A stretch of 64,000 bases of DNA, taken from assembly GCA_038363925.1 (NCBI GenBank), contig JAQQWL010000011.1:4092001-4156000 (forward strand). The letters run 5' to 3'. Position 1 is the stretch's first letter, and each line of letters opens with the position of its first letter. Made by a program: the position numbers and the translations under genes. This stretch comes from Apiospora phragmitis. Taxonomy: Eukaryota > Ascomycota > Sordariomycetes > Amphisphaeriales > Apiosporaceae. The notes below the pieces were generated by a model that was not told the DNA's origin, did no database searches, and saw only the letters and a program-made list of their open reading frames with translations. Of this stretch, positions 48,693 through 60,954 are shown piece by piece.

Positions 48693-50877
48693 CTTCTAGA
48701 AATGAATTCCAGCACTGAAAGAAATAGAAGCAAAATAAAGCAAAGGAAGAGGAAGAGGAGTGGGAGTAATGCCAAACTCCAGCGATGCAAGGACAGTCCT
48801 AAGGAGTCGGACATGGGGAGTAGGAAACGACGACGTCTAGTCAAATACACCAAGAAGATGGAATCATGTCAAGTTCAGCAGACGAAAGTTTGACATGTTT
48901 ATGACTCTGGGAAGACGGTTCCTATGTAAGTAGAGCACACGAATGGGGCCCTTAGATCGAGCTTGATTCGCTATAACGTGTTCTACGGGTCAGACACGAG
49001 CCAGGAGAAGTACTGTACGTAGGCGTTCAGCTATCAACTACCTACCCATAATTGCGGCCAGAACAGAATCGAAAGAATGTTACCGCGTCTCCTCCCTGCG
49101 CCCACCACTCAAGATGAACTGGTCTGACATCTACAGGTACTCCGTACATATGAGCTGTCTTGGCCTTGGTGGGTAAGTTCAGGGGTGCGAGTGTGGCACC
49201 CCAAGGAGGTGCAGGCTTCCCTTACAATCCAAGACAGGTGGGATGTACAAGTCTTACTTTTACTAACGTCCCTCCCCAAAGAAAAAGAAGGGATTCCTTT
49301 CTGGAGTCCTATCTCGTGTTGCGCATCACGGGGGTGGTCCACGAACCACGAGCTAATAATACTTGTACGTACAGTAGTAGTACGAGTTGACAAAGTGGAT
49401 GCCAACCCCCAAATAAGCGAGGGTATTTGCTAGTGAACCATCGCGGCGGAGCATGGCGAGCTGAGCTGAGCTGAAGAAGTGAATATCATCTTTTTCTCTT
49501 TCTTTTTTTACTTCGCCCTTCTTCAACTGGGCTGTCTGTCATAGAGGGTGGGAGAGTGCACGAAGAGTGGTAGTCATCAACGAAGCCGAAAACCCGCGTG
49601 TTCGGCACCTAAAGTAGGGTCCGACGTTACAAGAGGTTACAGAATTCCGGGCCTGGCGCATTGGTCGCATGGCCGTGGAAGGGAAAGAGAGCGGAATGAG
49701 ACCTTGTGCGAGAAGTCAAATTTTGTTTGTCGCAGTATAAAACCACTAGGTGTCCAGAATTCTTCTTTTCGCGATTGGGTAACGTAAGGCAGCTGGCCAC
49801 AAGCGTTTCCATTCTTGAGATGACGGAGGGCGAATGCAGGGATTAGCTAAGACGGACTTAGAGTACACCACACGAGACGTCGACATTGGAAGTTCGGCCA
49901 AATCTTCAACACCAGACTGCTACGGGAACCAAGACCCAGGGGTTCGCCTGTGGAAACGATTGACACATGACTGGCATGTACATTGCTAATATATGTAAGC
50001 CACAGCCCGTTCTCTACTGGGCGTCATTCGATAAGAACCAATATCAATATCATACGAGGGTGAAATTTGGGAAGAAGCTGAACATGAGCGCGCCCAGTAT
50101 TGTCGGCAGTGTAAGTTAAGCTTACCTCATAGGAAGATTGACGTAGTAAGGAAGGATTCCGTGCAACCCACGCTTATCTCTAGCAATTGCAACGTGATGG
50201 CAGAATTGACGCTACCTACACACGCATCGTATCGTGAGATCTTCCCCTGCAGAAATGTCGAAAAGCGGGCTTTCCGTTTCCAGATATGTAGGTTAGAGCG
50301 GATCGACCAACTTGCTTGTTGAAGAATTCGAGATCCCTGCGTACGGTCGATGCCGTGGACGCTGGCAGGCTGGACGCGTCGATAATGCCGATGGTGTGGG
50401 CACTCACTCGGCTATGAAATCCGGGCCTACCTATGTATGTACTCCATTCTAATTCTAGCATAGGGCGCCACACTTACATAATTCAGATATTTGCTGCAAA
50501 GCCTCAGCGACGACCTACCTGCGTCAGCCTTGCAGAAGCAGCCACACGGTCCACACCTCGATTTTCAGCCTCATCGCATCTCAACTTTCCATGGTGTCGT
50601 CTTGTCTTACTTAGCCTTCAGCCTTCTGAATAAGGTTGCATCGCCAAAGAAACCATCGTGAAAGCTCTCATCTTCTGCATCACCTTCCATGAGGTGACTG
50701 CCGCTGTTTCTTATTTTGGAATGATTTCTGTTAAGTTATAATTGTCTCTTCGCACGAGTAATATCGTTTTCTCTGCTGCCACCTAGCTCCTAGAGCGCTC
50801 CCTCGGACGCGCCCAAGCTCGACCCTTTTTCTGCGCGTGCCATCGCGAATCCCCCCTCGAGCAATCGACAAACAATC
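48693..50877. other. Divergent intergenic region, 2.2 kb, upstream of ctr9
   Basis: It contains the promoters of the glycosyltransferase-like gene and ctr9. CT-rich DNA directly precedes the ctr9 start. No gene recognised. Confidence 0.5.
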
Positions 50878-53800
50878 ATGGCGACGGTTCGCAATGGCCA
50901 CGCCACTGGCGGCATTGATGGCTCTGACTTGCCCGTTAGCAAGCGTTTCTCAGACATCCCCCTCAACATCGATATCCCCGTCCAGGGCGATGAAGACGAA
51001 CAGGCCGTCGAGCTGAATCTCGATGAACTGCACGACGACCCTACCGAACTCTGCACCCTGTTTGAGAACGAGCGCGCCTCCCGCACGCTGTGGATGACCG
51101 TCGCCATTGCCTATGCCAAACAACACAGTATCGATCATGCCATTGAGATGTTGCTACGCGGCAGCAATGCGATGCAAAGCAGCAATCCCAAGGAGAAGCT
51201 TAGCATGATCAGCTGTCTCTGCTGGATGTATCTTTGGAAGAGCCGCGAAGCACCGCGTGTGCCACCCGAGGGCGATTTGGTTTCCGAGGCCAAAACAAAG
51301 GAGTACTTCCTGAACCTCGCTACCCAGTCCATGAACGAAGCGCTCCGAATCAACCCGCATTTCCCTCCTCTCTACCTGGCCCGCGGCGTCATCTACCTCC
51401 TACGAGCGTCTCTTGTATCGCCTTCGAAAGCCCCCGGCCCGAGCAGCATCGACCCAGAAAAGTCGGATCTTTTGCGCAATGCGCTGCGGTGTTTCGAGGA
51501 TGCGCTTCGGGTCTCACAAGGCCGAAATGTCTTTGCTCTAATGGGAAAAGCCCGAGCACTCTACTCGCTCACAAAGTATGCTGATGCATGCACGCTGTAT
51601 CAGGATGTCTTGCGTAAGATGCCTGATATGGTCGACCCCGATCCTCGCATTGGCATAGGTTGCTGTTTCTGGCAGCTGGGTTTCAAAGATGATGCAAAAC
51701 AGGCCTGGGAGCGAGCTTTGGAGATCAGCCCCCAATCTAAGATCGCCAATATCCTGCTTGGTGTCTATTATCTCGATGCCAGCGCAAGAGTCCCTACAAA
51801 CAGCCCCGAATTCATCAGCCTTTACAAGAAGGCCATGACCGAGTTCACACAGAAATCGTTCAAGATGGACAAGAACCAGTCCCTTACCTGCGCCACGTTT
51901 GCCGGCTACTTTCTCTCCAGAAAGCAGTTTAGCAATGTCGAGTCGCTGGCCAACAAGGCACTGCAGTTCACCGACGTAAACAACATCGCCAGTGACAGCT
52001 GGTATCTACTCGCTCGCAAGGAACATGTCAGTGGCAACGTGCAAACCGCCACAGATTACTACCGTAGAGCAGACGAGGCTCGAGGTGGTTTAGAGAGGGG
52101 TTATCTGCCAGCCAAATTCGGTGTGGCCCAGCTCTCTGTTCTCGGCAATGATCTTGGTGAGGCTAAGTTGCGTTTGGAGAAAATGATTCAGCAGTCCAAG
52201 AACTATGAAGCCATGGTACTGCTCGGCACCTTGTACGCCGAAGAAGTGTTCGCAAACCAATATGCAGCCGTCAAAGAAGACAAGACCACGGAGATGGCCA
52301 AAGCCATCCAGTATATGGAGAGCGTCCGATCTGCTTGGAAAGATCCCAAGAAAAACCAGTCCCCAGACGCTTCAGTGCTGTTGAACCTTGCCCGCCTGTA
52401 TGAGACTGACCACCCCGACAAAGCACTCCAGTGTCTTCTTCAAGTCGAGCAGATGGAGATAGATCAGATACCAGAATCCGAACGGCCGAAGGACCTGGAG
52501 ACGAGGCAGCAAATCGCGCCGCTTTACGGAGGAACCTTCCGCCACAATTACTGAACAACATCGGGTGCTTCTACTCGCAAGCTGAGAAGAACGGTTCTGC
52601 CAGCGAGATGTTTGAGGCTGCGCTTGGAGCGTGCATGCGCATCGAGGAAAAGGGCGAGGATATGGACACGGACGCACTGGTGACGACGATCAGTTTCAAC
52701 TTGGGGCGGAGTTATGAGTCCCAGAACCTTACAGATAAAGCCATTGAGGTCTACGAGCGTCTGGTCGCCCGCCACGGTAACTATACTGATGCACAGGCTC
52801 GCCTGGCTTATATCAAGCTGCGGAACAACCCTAACAAGGAAGGGCCCGATGCCGTTGCCAAGCTCTATCAGGACAATCCCTCGGATCTTGAGGTTCGGGC
52901 ACTTTACGGCTGGTATCTTGGTAGGGTTCATTCCAGAAAGAGACCTGCCAATGTCAACGAGGACCCCGAACTTCGTCATTATAAGCATACCCTTCAGAAC
53001 TATGACAAGCATGACCGCTATGCTCTGATTGGCATGGGTAACTTGTACATGATGGCTGCCCGTGAAATGCGTCGGGACACGGAACAAGAAAAGTCGAAGC
53101 GTTCTGCCACATATACTCGCGCTGTCGAGTTCTTTGATAAGGCTTTGCAGCTGGATCCCAAGAACGCCTATGCTGCGCAAGGAATTGCCATTGCGCTAGT
53201 GGAAGACAAGAAGGATCATAAATCTGCATTGCCAATCTTGCTAAAAGTTCGGGAGACGGTCAAGGATCCTCATGTCTTTGTCAACCTGGGCCACATCTAT
53301 GCCGAAAACCGGCAGTTCGCCAAGGCCATCGAGAGTTACGAGATCGCCCTCTCCAAAGAGGGGAAGGAGAACGACACAAGTATCCTAGCATGTCTTGGGC
53401 GCACGTGGCTTAGTCGGGCCAAGTTGGAGAAAGACATAGACGCATACCAGACAGCCCTCGACTTTGCCAAGAAGGTGAGTACTGACATATATTGCCCAAG
53501 GGGCTTGTGCTAATATTTGACAGGCGTTGGAAATCGCTCCGGATCAGATTCATTTCAAGTTCAATGTTGCCTTCGTTCAGATCCAGCAAGTGCAGCACAT
53601 TATGGGCGTTAATGAGGCCCAGCGAAGCTTGGTGCAACTTGAACGCGCCTCCGAGGGCTTAGAAGCGGCAATTGAGGCACTTGACGAGATTGCCGCAAGC
53701 CCTCAACCGCCATATCCCAAGTCTGATCTGGAACAGCGAGCCAACATGGCAAGAAACACCCAGCGCAAGCAGCTTGCCAGGACAATTGAGGGGCAGAAGG

Positions 53801-54617
53801 AGTATGAAGAAAAGAACAAGGAGAAGCTGGCGGCCGCGTTACAGCAGCGACAAGCTGAGATGAATCGGCGAGAAGAAGCGCGGAAGAAGGCCCTCGCAGC
53901 CGAAGAGGAGAGGCAGGAGAAGATCCGCAAGGAGCGTGCAGAGATTGCCGCCAAAGATCTCGAGCTTACAAAGCTCAGGGTCGAGGAGGACCAGGCGAAG
54001 CAAGAAGCCGAGATGACTACCGATACGGAGACGGGCGAAAAGGTCAAGCGCAAGCGGAAGCCCAAACAAAGAGCCTCCGAGGGAGGGCAGTCCAAGAGGC
54101 AGCCCAAGAAGAAGAAGAAGAAGGCGGCGGCGACAGAGGACGACGAGTCCGGCTCGGACGGGAGCGGCAGCCCAAGAAGAAGCGCCGCCTCGCCGCCAAG
54201 AAGGAGACCAACTCCAAGTACAAGTCTGCGGAGCTGGTCGTCGACAGTGACTCGGATGACGATGCCCTCGAGCGTGCCGAGAGAGCCATGGACAACGAGG
54301 ACAAGGCGCATCGTTCGGGCCGCGACGACGATGAAGACGACGACGCGAAGTCCAACAAGGCAACAGACAGCGACGACGACGACAATCGGATGGAGGTCGA
54401 CGACGCAGCCGCCAATAACGGCGCCGGGGAGGACGACGATGAAGAAGGCGGCAACACGCGACGTCGTGCCAGGCGCGGCGGCCGCGTTTTGGATGATAGC
54501 GATGAGGAGGAAGACGAGGGCGCCAGCGCCGGCGGTGGGGATGACGGCGAGGCGGCTCCTGCTGATACGAGCATGGCCGAAGCGCGCGGCGAGGAGGACG
54601 ACGAGGACGAAGAGTAA
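50878..54617 (+). CDS. ctr9: Ctr9, TPR subunit of the Paf1 complex, two one-base frameshifts
   Basis: Exons 50878-53474 and 53524-54617 around a 49-nt intron (GTGAGT...TTTGACAG). Ctr9 is the scaffold of the Paf1 complex that travels with RNA polymerase II and promotes histone modification and elongation. It starts MATVRNG..., contains about fifteen TPR units (for example SFKDDAKQAWERALEISPQSK-type repeats), the block LPPQLLNNIGCFYSQAEK, then a charged coiled coil (EEARKKALAAEEERQEKIRKER), a Lys-rich NLS-like run and a Ser/Asp/Glu-rich tail. Two missing bases are implied: near 52498-52502 (KDLE to DEAANRAALRRN) and near 54162-54170 (before QPKKKRRLAAKKE). With both restored each exon is a whole number of codons and the protein is 1230 aa, the expected length. 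Confidence 0.93.
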
Positions 54618-54957
54618 TTCTCATTGTACACATAGCACGAAATTTGACACAGTATAGCACAGCAGGGCACGGCAAAGAAAGCGACAGTTCATGTTCTTGC
54701 ACGAGACACCAAATAGCTACGAGAGATGCGGTAGCCATTACAGCAGAATCGAGAATAATACCATTATCATGTTCTAATGTCCGTCCACGCCTGCGATGAA
54801 TAGTAGTTAAATACCCAAGCGAGACCTGATGATGATGAAGCACGCCGCTCGCCCAAATTACTTTTGGTAGATAACCTTCCAAACCCTCCCTCATCAAAAA
54901 GTGCGAAAACATACAGTAGTACAACGGTGCCAAAACGGCGAGGTATCTATCGTGAGC
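54618..54957. other. Convergent 3' region between ctr9 and ipk1
   Basis: 340 bp between two stop codons on opposite strands; it should hold both 3' untranslated regions. Nothing else is seen. Confidence 0.5.
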
Positions 54958-56067
54958 TCACATCTGGAGCACACATTGCGTCTCCATGTGCGGCTCCTCG
55001 GTCCCGTGGTAAAAGCCGCTGTCCACGAGGTTGTTGTGGGACTTTTGCCAGTATTCCCTCTTAGAGACCCAGTTCTTCTCGTCGACATCGGCGAGCTTGA
55101 TCTCGACCTCGTTGTTGTCGTCGTCATTGTCGTCCTTGGGCATGCGAACGAAGCAGGTGCAGTCGCGCAGCGTCATGGCGAGACCAAAACCCGGGTCCTC
55201 GGGGTTGTCGAACATGGTGTTCCCCGGATCTCCCGCCGTCTGGACGTCGCGGAGCTTGGTCAGGAGCCCCGACGCGGCCAGGGAGCGGCGGAGGCACTCG
55301 TGGTCGGCCGGCGTCCAGGACGGCGGGGCGAAGCGAGCGATGGCGCGCAGAACCACGTCCGGGTCGTCGTGCAGCAGGCCGAGCGGGCAGACGGGGGCGT
55401 CCACTGCTTTTGGTTCGTGCTGCGCTTGGCCGTCTTCTTCGCCTTCTTGCTGCTCTTGCTGTTTCTGCCGCTGCTGGGCCAGCTTCTGGCTGTTGCGGTA
55501 CGCCTCGCGGGCGCACGTGCGGCAGCGCTTGGCGCCCGGCGGCGCGATGGGCGACTGCGCGAGCCACTTGGGCTTGAACTCCATGCCGAGCTGGCTGTGC
55601 GCGGCGGGGGTCATGTCCTGGATGAGCATGGCGGCGCCGGGCCCCTCGATGGTGCTGTCATCCTTGGCGTGGCCCGAGGCCTGGCGCGCCGCGTTCATGG
55701 CGCGCGCCTGCGCCGCCGTGACGCGCACGAGCAGCTGCGGCACGAGGTGGCGCGCGCCGACGGCGGGCACGATCATGGTGGCGCGGAAGCGCTGGAGGCG
55801 CGCGTAGTCGTACGGGTGCGCGCCCGCCATCTTCTTGGGCACGCGCAGCAGGCCCCCCGGCAGCAGGTCCTCGCCCTCGCCCTCGTCGCCGCCGCCGTCG
55901 GTCGCGCACGCCCGGAAGACAGCGTTGGCCCGGCCCTCGGCGACGTGCACGAAGCGCTCGGCTTCCTGGAGGCGGGTCGTGGCGCGCTGGGCGGCGGCCT
56001 CCTTCCTTCCGGCATCGTCGTCGTCATATGCGCCCGAGAGAGCGTCCCACAGAGACTGGGTATCCAT
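54958..56067 (-). CDS. ipk1: Inositol-pentakisphosphate 2-kinase
   Basis: One exon, 369 aa. Ipk1 phosphorylates InsP5 at position 2 to make InsP6 (phytate), needed for mRNA export and other nuclear processes. The N-terminal nucleotide-binding strand region reads FVHVAEGRANAVFRA...GGLLRVPK (about residues 38-78), as in the family. The hallmark EFKPKWL box is at about 163-169, followed by SPIAPPGAKRCRTCAREAYRN. Later blocks are DAPVCPLGLLHDD and LRDCTCFVRM. Composition is strikingly GC-rich and the middle holds a Gln/Glu run (QQRQKQQEQQEGEED). The length is near the fungal norm. No defect. Confidence 0.9.
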   Translation of the reverse strand: MDTQSLWDALSGAYDDDDAGRKEAAAQRATTRLQEAERFVHVAEGRANAVFRACATDGGGDEGEGEDLLPGGLLRVPKKMAGAHPYDYARLQRFRATMIVPAVGARHLVPQLLVRVTAAQARAMNAARQASGHAKDDSTIEGPGAAMLIQDMTPAAHSQLGMEFKPKWLAQSPIAPPGAKRCRTCAREAYRNSQKLAQQRQKQQEQQEGEEDGQAQHEPKAVDAPVCPLGLLHDDPDVVLRAIARFAPPSWTPADHECLRRSLAASGLLTKLRDVQTAGDPGNTMFDNPEDPGFGLAMTLRDCTCFVRMPKDDNDDDNNEVEIKLADVDEKNWVSKREYWQKSHNNLVDSGFYHGTEEPHMETQCVLQM

Positions 56068-56861
56068 TGTTTGATGGCCGGGGATTCTGGGAGAACAGCA
56101 CGTTTGTCCTTTTTGGCCTCAAGACTATCCGTCTTCGTAGTAGTACTACTAGTAGTATGTATATATAGTTTATAGGTATACTGGATATACGCAGAGTCAG
56201 AGACTGGTACAGGTTGATCGGCCCTTTGTGTGTAAGTGATCAAGAGGATGTTGGATTGTCGAGGTTCAAGTCAAGTAAGTGTAACAGATCGATCTAACAA
56301 CACGTAACACCACATGATGATGGGGACTAGGCCGTTTAAGTACCCTCTTCTCCCTCCCCCCCCGACTATACTCCTTGGCCACTTCAAGCCGCATACGTAT
56401 AAAACAACCCCCATCCTTGCTTGTAGACAGATGGGGCAACTGCGATATACTAGTAGTAATAGTAGACAGCTGCAGGCGACCCCGTAACACGACATGGATT
56501 TGTCACTGCCCCATGCATGATTACATACTGCTGGACCCACCTCAGGATTGATGCAACCCATCCGCTCCAACATTCCACTACGTAATATTGCCAGACAAAT
56601 ATGATGTGAGATTCTACCAATACAGGCATTTGGTGATTTTATCTATCTATTGTCCACTTGATCTATCATTGATATGCCTCGATGCTGTTACCTGGGAATG
56701 CCCAGCATGCCCAAAATGACCCCCCTCCCCCGTAAATGCCAACGCCGCCTTGTAAAGGTCTATTAATCACCGAATCAAAGTCGTTCTGGGTATCCTTTCT
56801 ACGACGAAATTAAAAAAAAAACAAAAAAAACAGAGGGGTCTTCTTTAAAGATGAAACAGTG
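56068..56861. other. Intergenic between ipk1 and the nucleoside transporter
   Basis: About 0.8 kb, holding the ipk1 promoter and the transporter 3' region. An A-rich tract lies near 56809-56830. Confidence 0.5.
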
Positions 56862-58291
56862 TTATACGCCTGCCGCCGTGAAGCTCAATAGACTGCCGAA
56901 TGTGAGCCCAGCCACCAGGCAGAGTCCCATGAATCCGCCGGCGGCCTCGCGCTCTCCTTCTTCCACCCACTCACTTGGCGCCATCATGCAGTTGGACGCG
57001 AGCCAGCCGTTGGTCAGCCCGAACGGGAACTGGACCAGCAACAAATAGAACACGTCGCTGTGGATCACGCCGCCACGGCCGTGGAGATTGCACAATGCGT
57101 ACAGGGGATGAACAACACCCTCGCGACGCTGACTACGAAGAGCACGAACGGACGCTCGCGGTACGGCAGAACCAGGGCCCCGGCTCGCCCGCCCAAGTCG
57201 CCTAGATTCCAGCAGGCGAAGGCTAGGGGAATGAAAGCCGCCGGCTTCAGGAGCGTGTCGGCCTCGGCAGGCGGCGTGGTCGAAAGGATCTTGGGCGTGA
57301 ACACGGGGAAGAACATGGTGACGGCGAAGCACACGAATACGGCGCTAGCGAACCAGTGCAGCTTCTTGAACAGCGTCACCATGCTGACGACCTTGCGCGC
57401 GGCACGCTCCGCCTCTTCGACGCTGTTGAAGGACGAGGCCATCTGGTCCATCATGCGGGCCTCGACGATGTGGTTATGCCTGCGGACCAGGGGGATGAAA
57501 GCGAAAGCCGCCACCACGGAGATGGCTACCGCCGTCAAAAAGTAGATGAACGCGGCCTTTCCGGTACCGTCTTGTTCGTCCCCGGGGGCCAAGCTGACTG
57601 ATTCACTGGGCGGCGCCACCAGCACCGAAATGATTTGGGTGACCGGCGGGAGCACACCTGCGATACCCTGACCGGCCATGATGGCCTGCATGTACTCGGG
57701 GCGGCCGAAGCTGGCAGCGAAGGCGAACACGCCGTTCTGCAGGAGACCGGCGGCGTACGAGGTACAGGCGACCATGGCGAGCAGGAACCACAGGTAGTGG
57801 CTGGGCGTCGTGTCGAGGAACGCGCGGGTGGAGATACTCAACAAGGAGAAGATGACGACGTTGATGTAGAGCGCGATGTTGATGCGGAAGGGATACGAGG
57901 CTGTGTACTGTATGTTGGTGAGGATGATCATGGCCACGAGGTTCATGACGGTCGAGACCGAGATGAGGGCCGACTGGAAGTTCTGCAGGATCCATTCGCT
58001 CTCTTGAAATCGGGTCTGGAAGTAGGGCGCGGCGGCGAGGAACATGTTCCTACACAGGGTGTGTCAGTAGCTGCCGGTATACTTCGCGAACAAGACAGGA
58101 TTGTGGCGCGCATACCAAGCCCATAGCATAGCAACCCCAAGCCAGACGAAGATGCCATAGTCGATCCAGGAGAAGGGAACGGCGTGCTCTTCATCGTTCC
58201 GGGACTCCTGAAGGGACTGGGTCTCGTCCGTAAGAGGCGCGTACTCTTGTTCGTCTCCGCGTTTCTTGAAGATGGAACGTATGCGATCCAT
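56862..58291 (-). CDS. fun26: Equilibrative nucleoside transporter (ENT/Fun26 family), one-base deletion
   Basis: Exons 58291-58116 and 58049-56862 around a 66-nt intron. ENT proteins move nucleosides across membranes; yeast Fun26 acts at the vacuole. The soluble N-terminus (MDRIRSIFKKRGDEQ...) is followed by WIDYGIFVWLGVAMLWAW|NMFLAAAPYFQ, rebuilt across the intron, and about eleven hydrophobic segments, with a long cytosolic loop after the sixth (RRHNHIVEARMMDQ). Conserved C-terminal blocks are FACWNLGDLGGR and, after a corrected frame, YALCNLHGRGGVIHSDVFY and GLTNGWLASNC. A base is missing from a C run (plus-strand G run 57104-57107) between RVLFIP and LYALCN. Restoring it gives 454 aa, usual for the family. 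Confidence 0.9.
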
Positions 58292-58789
58292 GGCTGATTA
58301 CGATTTGAGTCGAGATATTCGATTTCGATTTCGATGTCGGAGGTGTCTGCTTGCCGGTATCGCTTTGTATGTACTAGTAGTAGGTTGGGCTCACGATAGG
58401 CATTGGACGAGTGCGCCGGGAACGAGATGATGCGGCATCCAAAACAAGTACCTATCAGGCAGGATGGTGCAAAAAGCCAGTCAAACTAGCCCGGGAGCAA
58501 GTCACCCACAGTGCCCTCCTAATAGATCTGTTTCAATGATAGTATTGAGAAGGCGTAATCAAGTGTGTATGTATAGTAGGTTGAGGTCATGGGGAAAGAT
58601 AAGACATGGAGTGAATGACAATGTCAATTGACCCTCCGAAAGCCTTGGCGGGTCAAGCTGCAGGGGAGTCAGAAGCCGCTATTAGTGAGCGACTGTGCTA
58701 AGTTTGGAAATAGTAAACGCTAAAGCGGATATGCACACTTGTGGATGCTCACCTATAAGGTACCTAAGGCACCTGTATGTTCTCTTTTT
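58292..58789. other. Intergenic, 5' side of the nucleoside transporter, up to the AT-rich block
   Basis: Normal base composition, with no gene recognised. Composition changes abruptly just after it. Confidence 0.5.
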
Positions 58790-59134
58790 CTATTAGAGTG
58801 CTAATTGCTTCCCTTTTTAAACTAGCGTTTAAAAGACCTTTATATTATAAATATATTATTAACTATATAATTATTTTAATTATAAAAGATATATTAATTA
58901 ATAATATTACTTTAATTTAAAAAAATAGTTTATAATTTATATTTTAATTATATAAAATTATTTTATTATTATTAAATTTTATAATAATTAAGTTTTTTTA
59001 TACTTAAAATATTTTATATATAATTAATATATTATATTATATTTTTTATATTAAATTTAAAACTTTTTTAAACTTATATATAATATATTATTTAATATTA
59101 ATAATAATAAATTTTTTAATACGTTTATACTTTA

Positions 59135-59690
59135 TTATTACAACCTAGCCTAATCATGCAGCCAAGACCCACCCGCGGGACGGCATTACAATGCCCCGAA
59201 GCATGTACAAGCTTCAGCACCAACCAACCCCACTAAGTCAGCGCTTACACCCCAGCGATGACAAACCCCACGCGATGACAGTCATCAAGGGGGCAGCCAA
59301 GGAAGGACAGAACAACGGAGGCAGTACCAAGTGGCTGGTACAGAATGGACAGCCAGAACGGGACGGCCAATGACCAGTCACGTGACGGATTACTGGCTCA
59401 CCAGGGAGAACGCCAGTGAGCCAGTGAGCCAACTGGAATGGATCACTAAGCTCACCACAAAGGACGAAGTGAGTCCAGTGATCCAACGGGATCAGTGAGG
59501 AAGGAGATTGGGTATATAACGATGGACGTTCCCTATGTATTTCATATAGACACTCTCTACCTCAGTGATTAATCTAAGCATTAATCTTAACCCATTAGTG
59601 AGGTAAACAGCCTTAACGAATCTATTATGTGAATACCTTCACCCACGCACCTTATTACTATGTTATGACCTGGCTATTACACATTATATT
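59135..59690. mobile_element. Island of normal composition, possibly a solo LTR or late insertion
   Basis: About 550 bp of ordinary GC content sits between AT-rich flanks with sharp edges. It contains a TATA-like GGTATATAAC near 59512, CAGTGAGCC tandem copies near 59413-59430, and a CACGTGAC motif near 59378. Similar words bracket it: ACCTAGCC near 59144 and ACCTGGCT near 59667. No long open frame. An LTR is plausible from size and TATA position, but I could not define TG/CA termini or a target duplication. Confidence 0.4.
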
Positions 59691-60284
59691 AATAAAAGCG
59701 GACTTTTATTACATGTTTAAATACTCTCTTATATTATTAATATAAACCTTTAGTATACTTTATTAAGTTTTTTTTAAAACTTTAAATAATATTTATTATA
59801 TTTATAAAAACTATAATTTTAATATTAATTATAAATTTATTACATTTAATAATAATATTATAAATTTCATAATATTTTTAAATCGTTATTTTATTATTAA
59901 ATACTTTAAACTTTTTTATATTAATAGAAAAACAGCTTTTTTTATAATAAATATATTAATAAAAAAAAGAGTAGTTTTTATTTTATTAAATTATTAAGCT
60001 TTATATTATTTATAATAAAAGTATATATATAAAATATATTTAAATATTTTCTAAAGTAATTATTTAATTTATTATTATTACGTATTTTAAATAAAGATTA
60101 AATACTTTTAATTATTAAAACGAGATTTATTAAAAAATTAAATATTGTAATAAGGTTAAAAAATCGCGGCCTAAGGCATAAACAGTTAATTATATAACAT
60201 AGAGGGGTATAATATTAATTTCGCGATACGTTTTAATATATAATAGATTAATAATGAATATATACTCTTTAATATACACTTAAA

Positions 60285-60405
60285 CGTTCGTTTCGTCACT
60301 CCTACAATGTTTTCCCCCTAGAAAAAAGGCCGCGTACAAGCAGCCTAATAAGGGGCTAACCCTACAAGTGCCGACCGCAGTTTATAAGAGTACGGATTGT
60401 GTGTT
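60285..60405. other. Short island of higher GC in the AT block
   Basis: About 110 bp (CCCCCTAGAAAAAAGGCCGC..., CCGACCGCAG) with CpA and CpC retained, unlike its surroundings. Too short to assign. Confidence 0.45.
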
Positions 60406-60954
60406 TTTAATATAAAAATTAAAACTTTATTTATAAATAAAATAATATAGTTTAATTTATAATATAATAACTTATTATACTCTTTTTTATATTAATTTAC
60501 AACTTTTTTAATTATATTTAAAAAGTAATAAAAATAAGCTTATTAAGCTTTTTAATAAATTTTTAATTTAAAAATATATATTAAACTATAAAATATTTTT
60601 ATTATATTAAAACATATATAATTTAACTAATACGTTTAAAGTTATAATATTACTATAACTTAATTTAATAACACGGTTAATATTTACTTTTAAAGTGAAA
60701 TTATAATAACTTAAAGCGTTTATAAGGTTTTAAATACAACTCGACCTTATTAATTAACGTGTATAACTTTATTTATAATAATAAAACTTATTATATTATT
60801 AATTAAGTATTAAAATTAATATTATAATAATACCTTTATAATAAATTAAATTAAATAATAAGAAAAAAAGTATACATAAGCGTTAATTAAAATAAAAAGA
60901 AGTTACGTAACGAATCTCGAGATTTTAATAAAATTTAAAAATTCGGCTTAACTA

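Noticed and set aside
54044..54670. Long Ser-rich minus-strand frames opposite the ctr9 tail
   Set aside because: They are the antisense of Glu/Asp and Lys codons in the ctr9 C-terminus.
54901..56175. 424-aa plus-strand frame opposite ipk1
   Set aside because: The DNA is very GC-rich, so all frames stay open; only the minus frame carries the EFKPKW kinase box.
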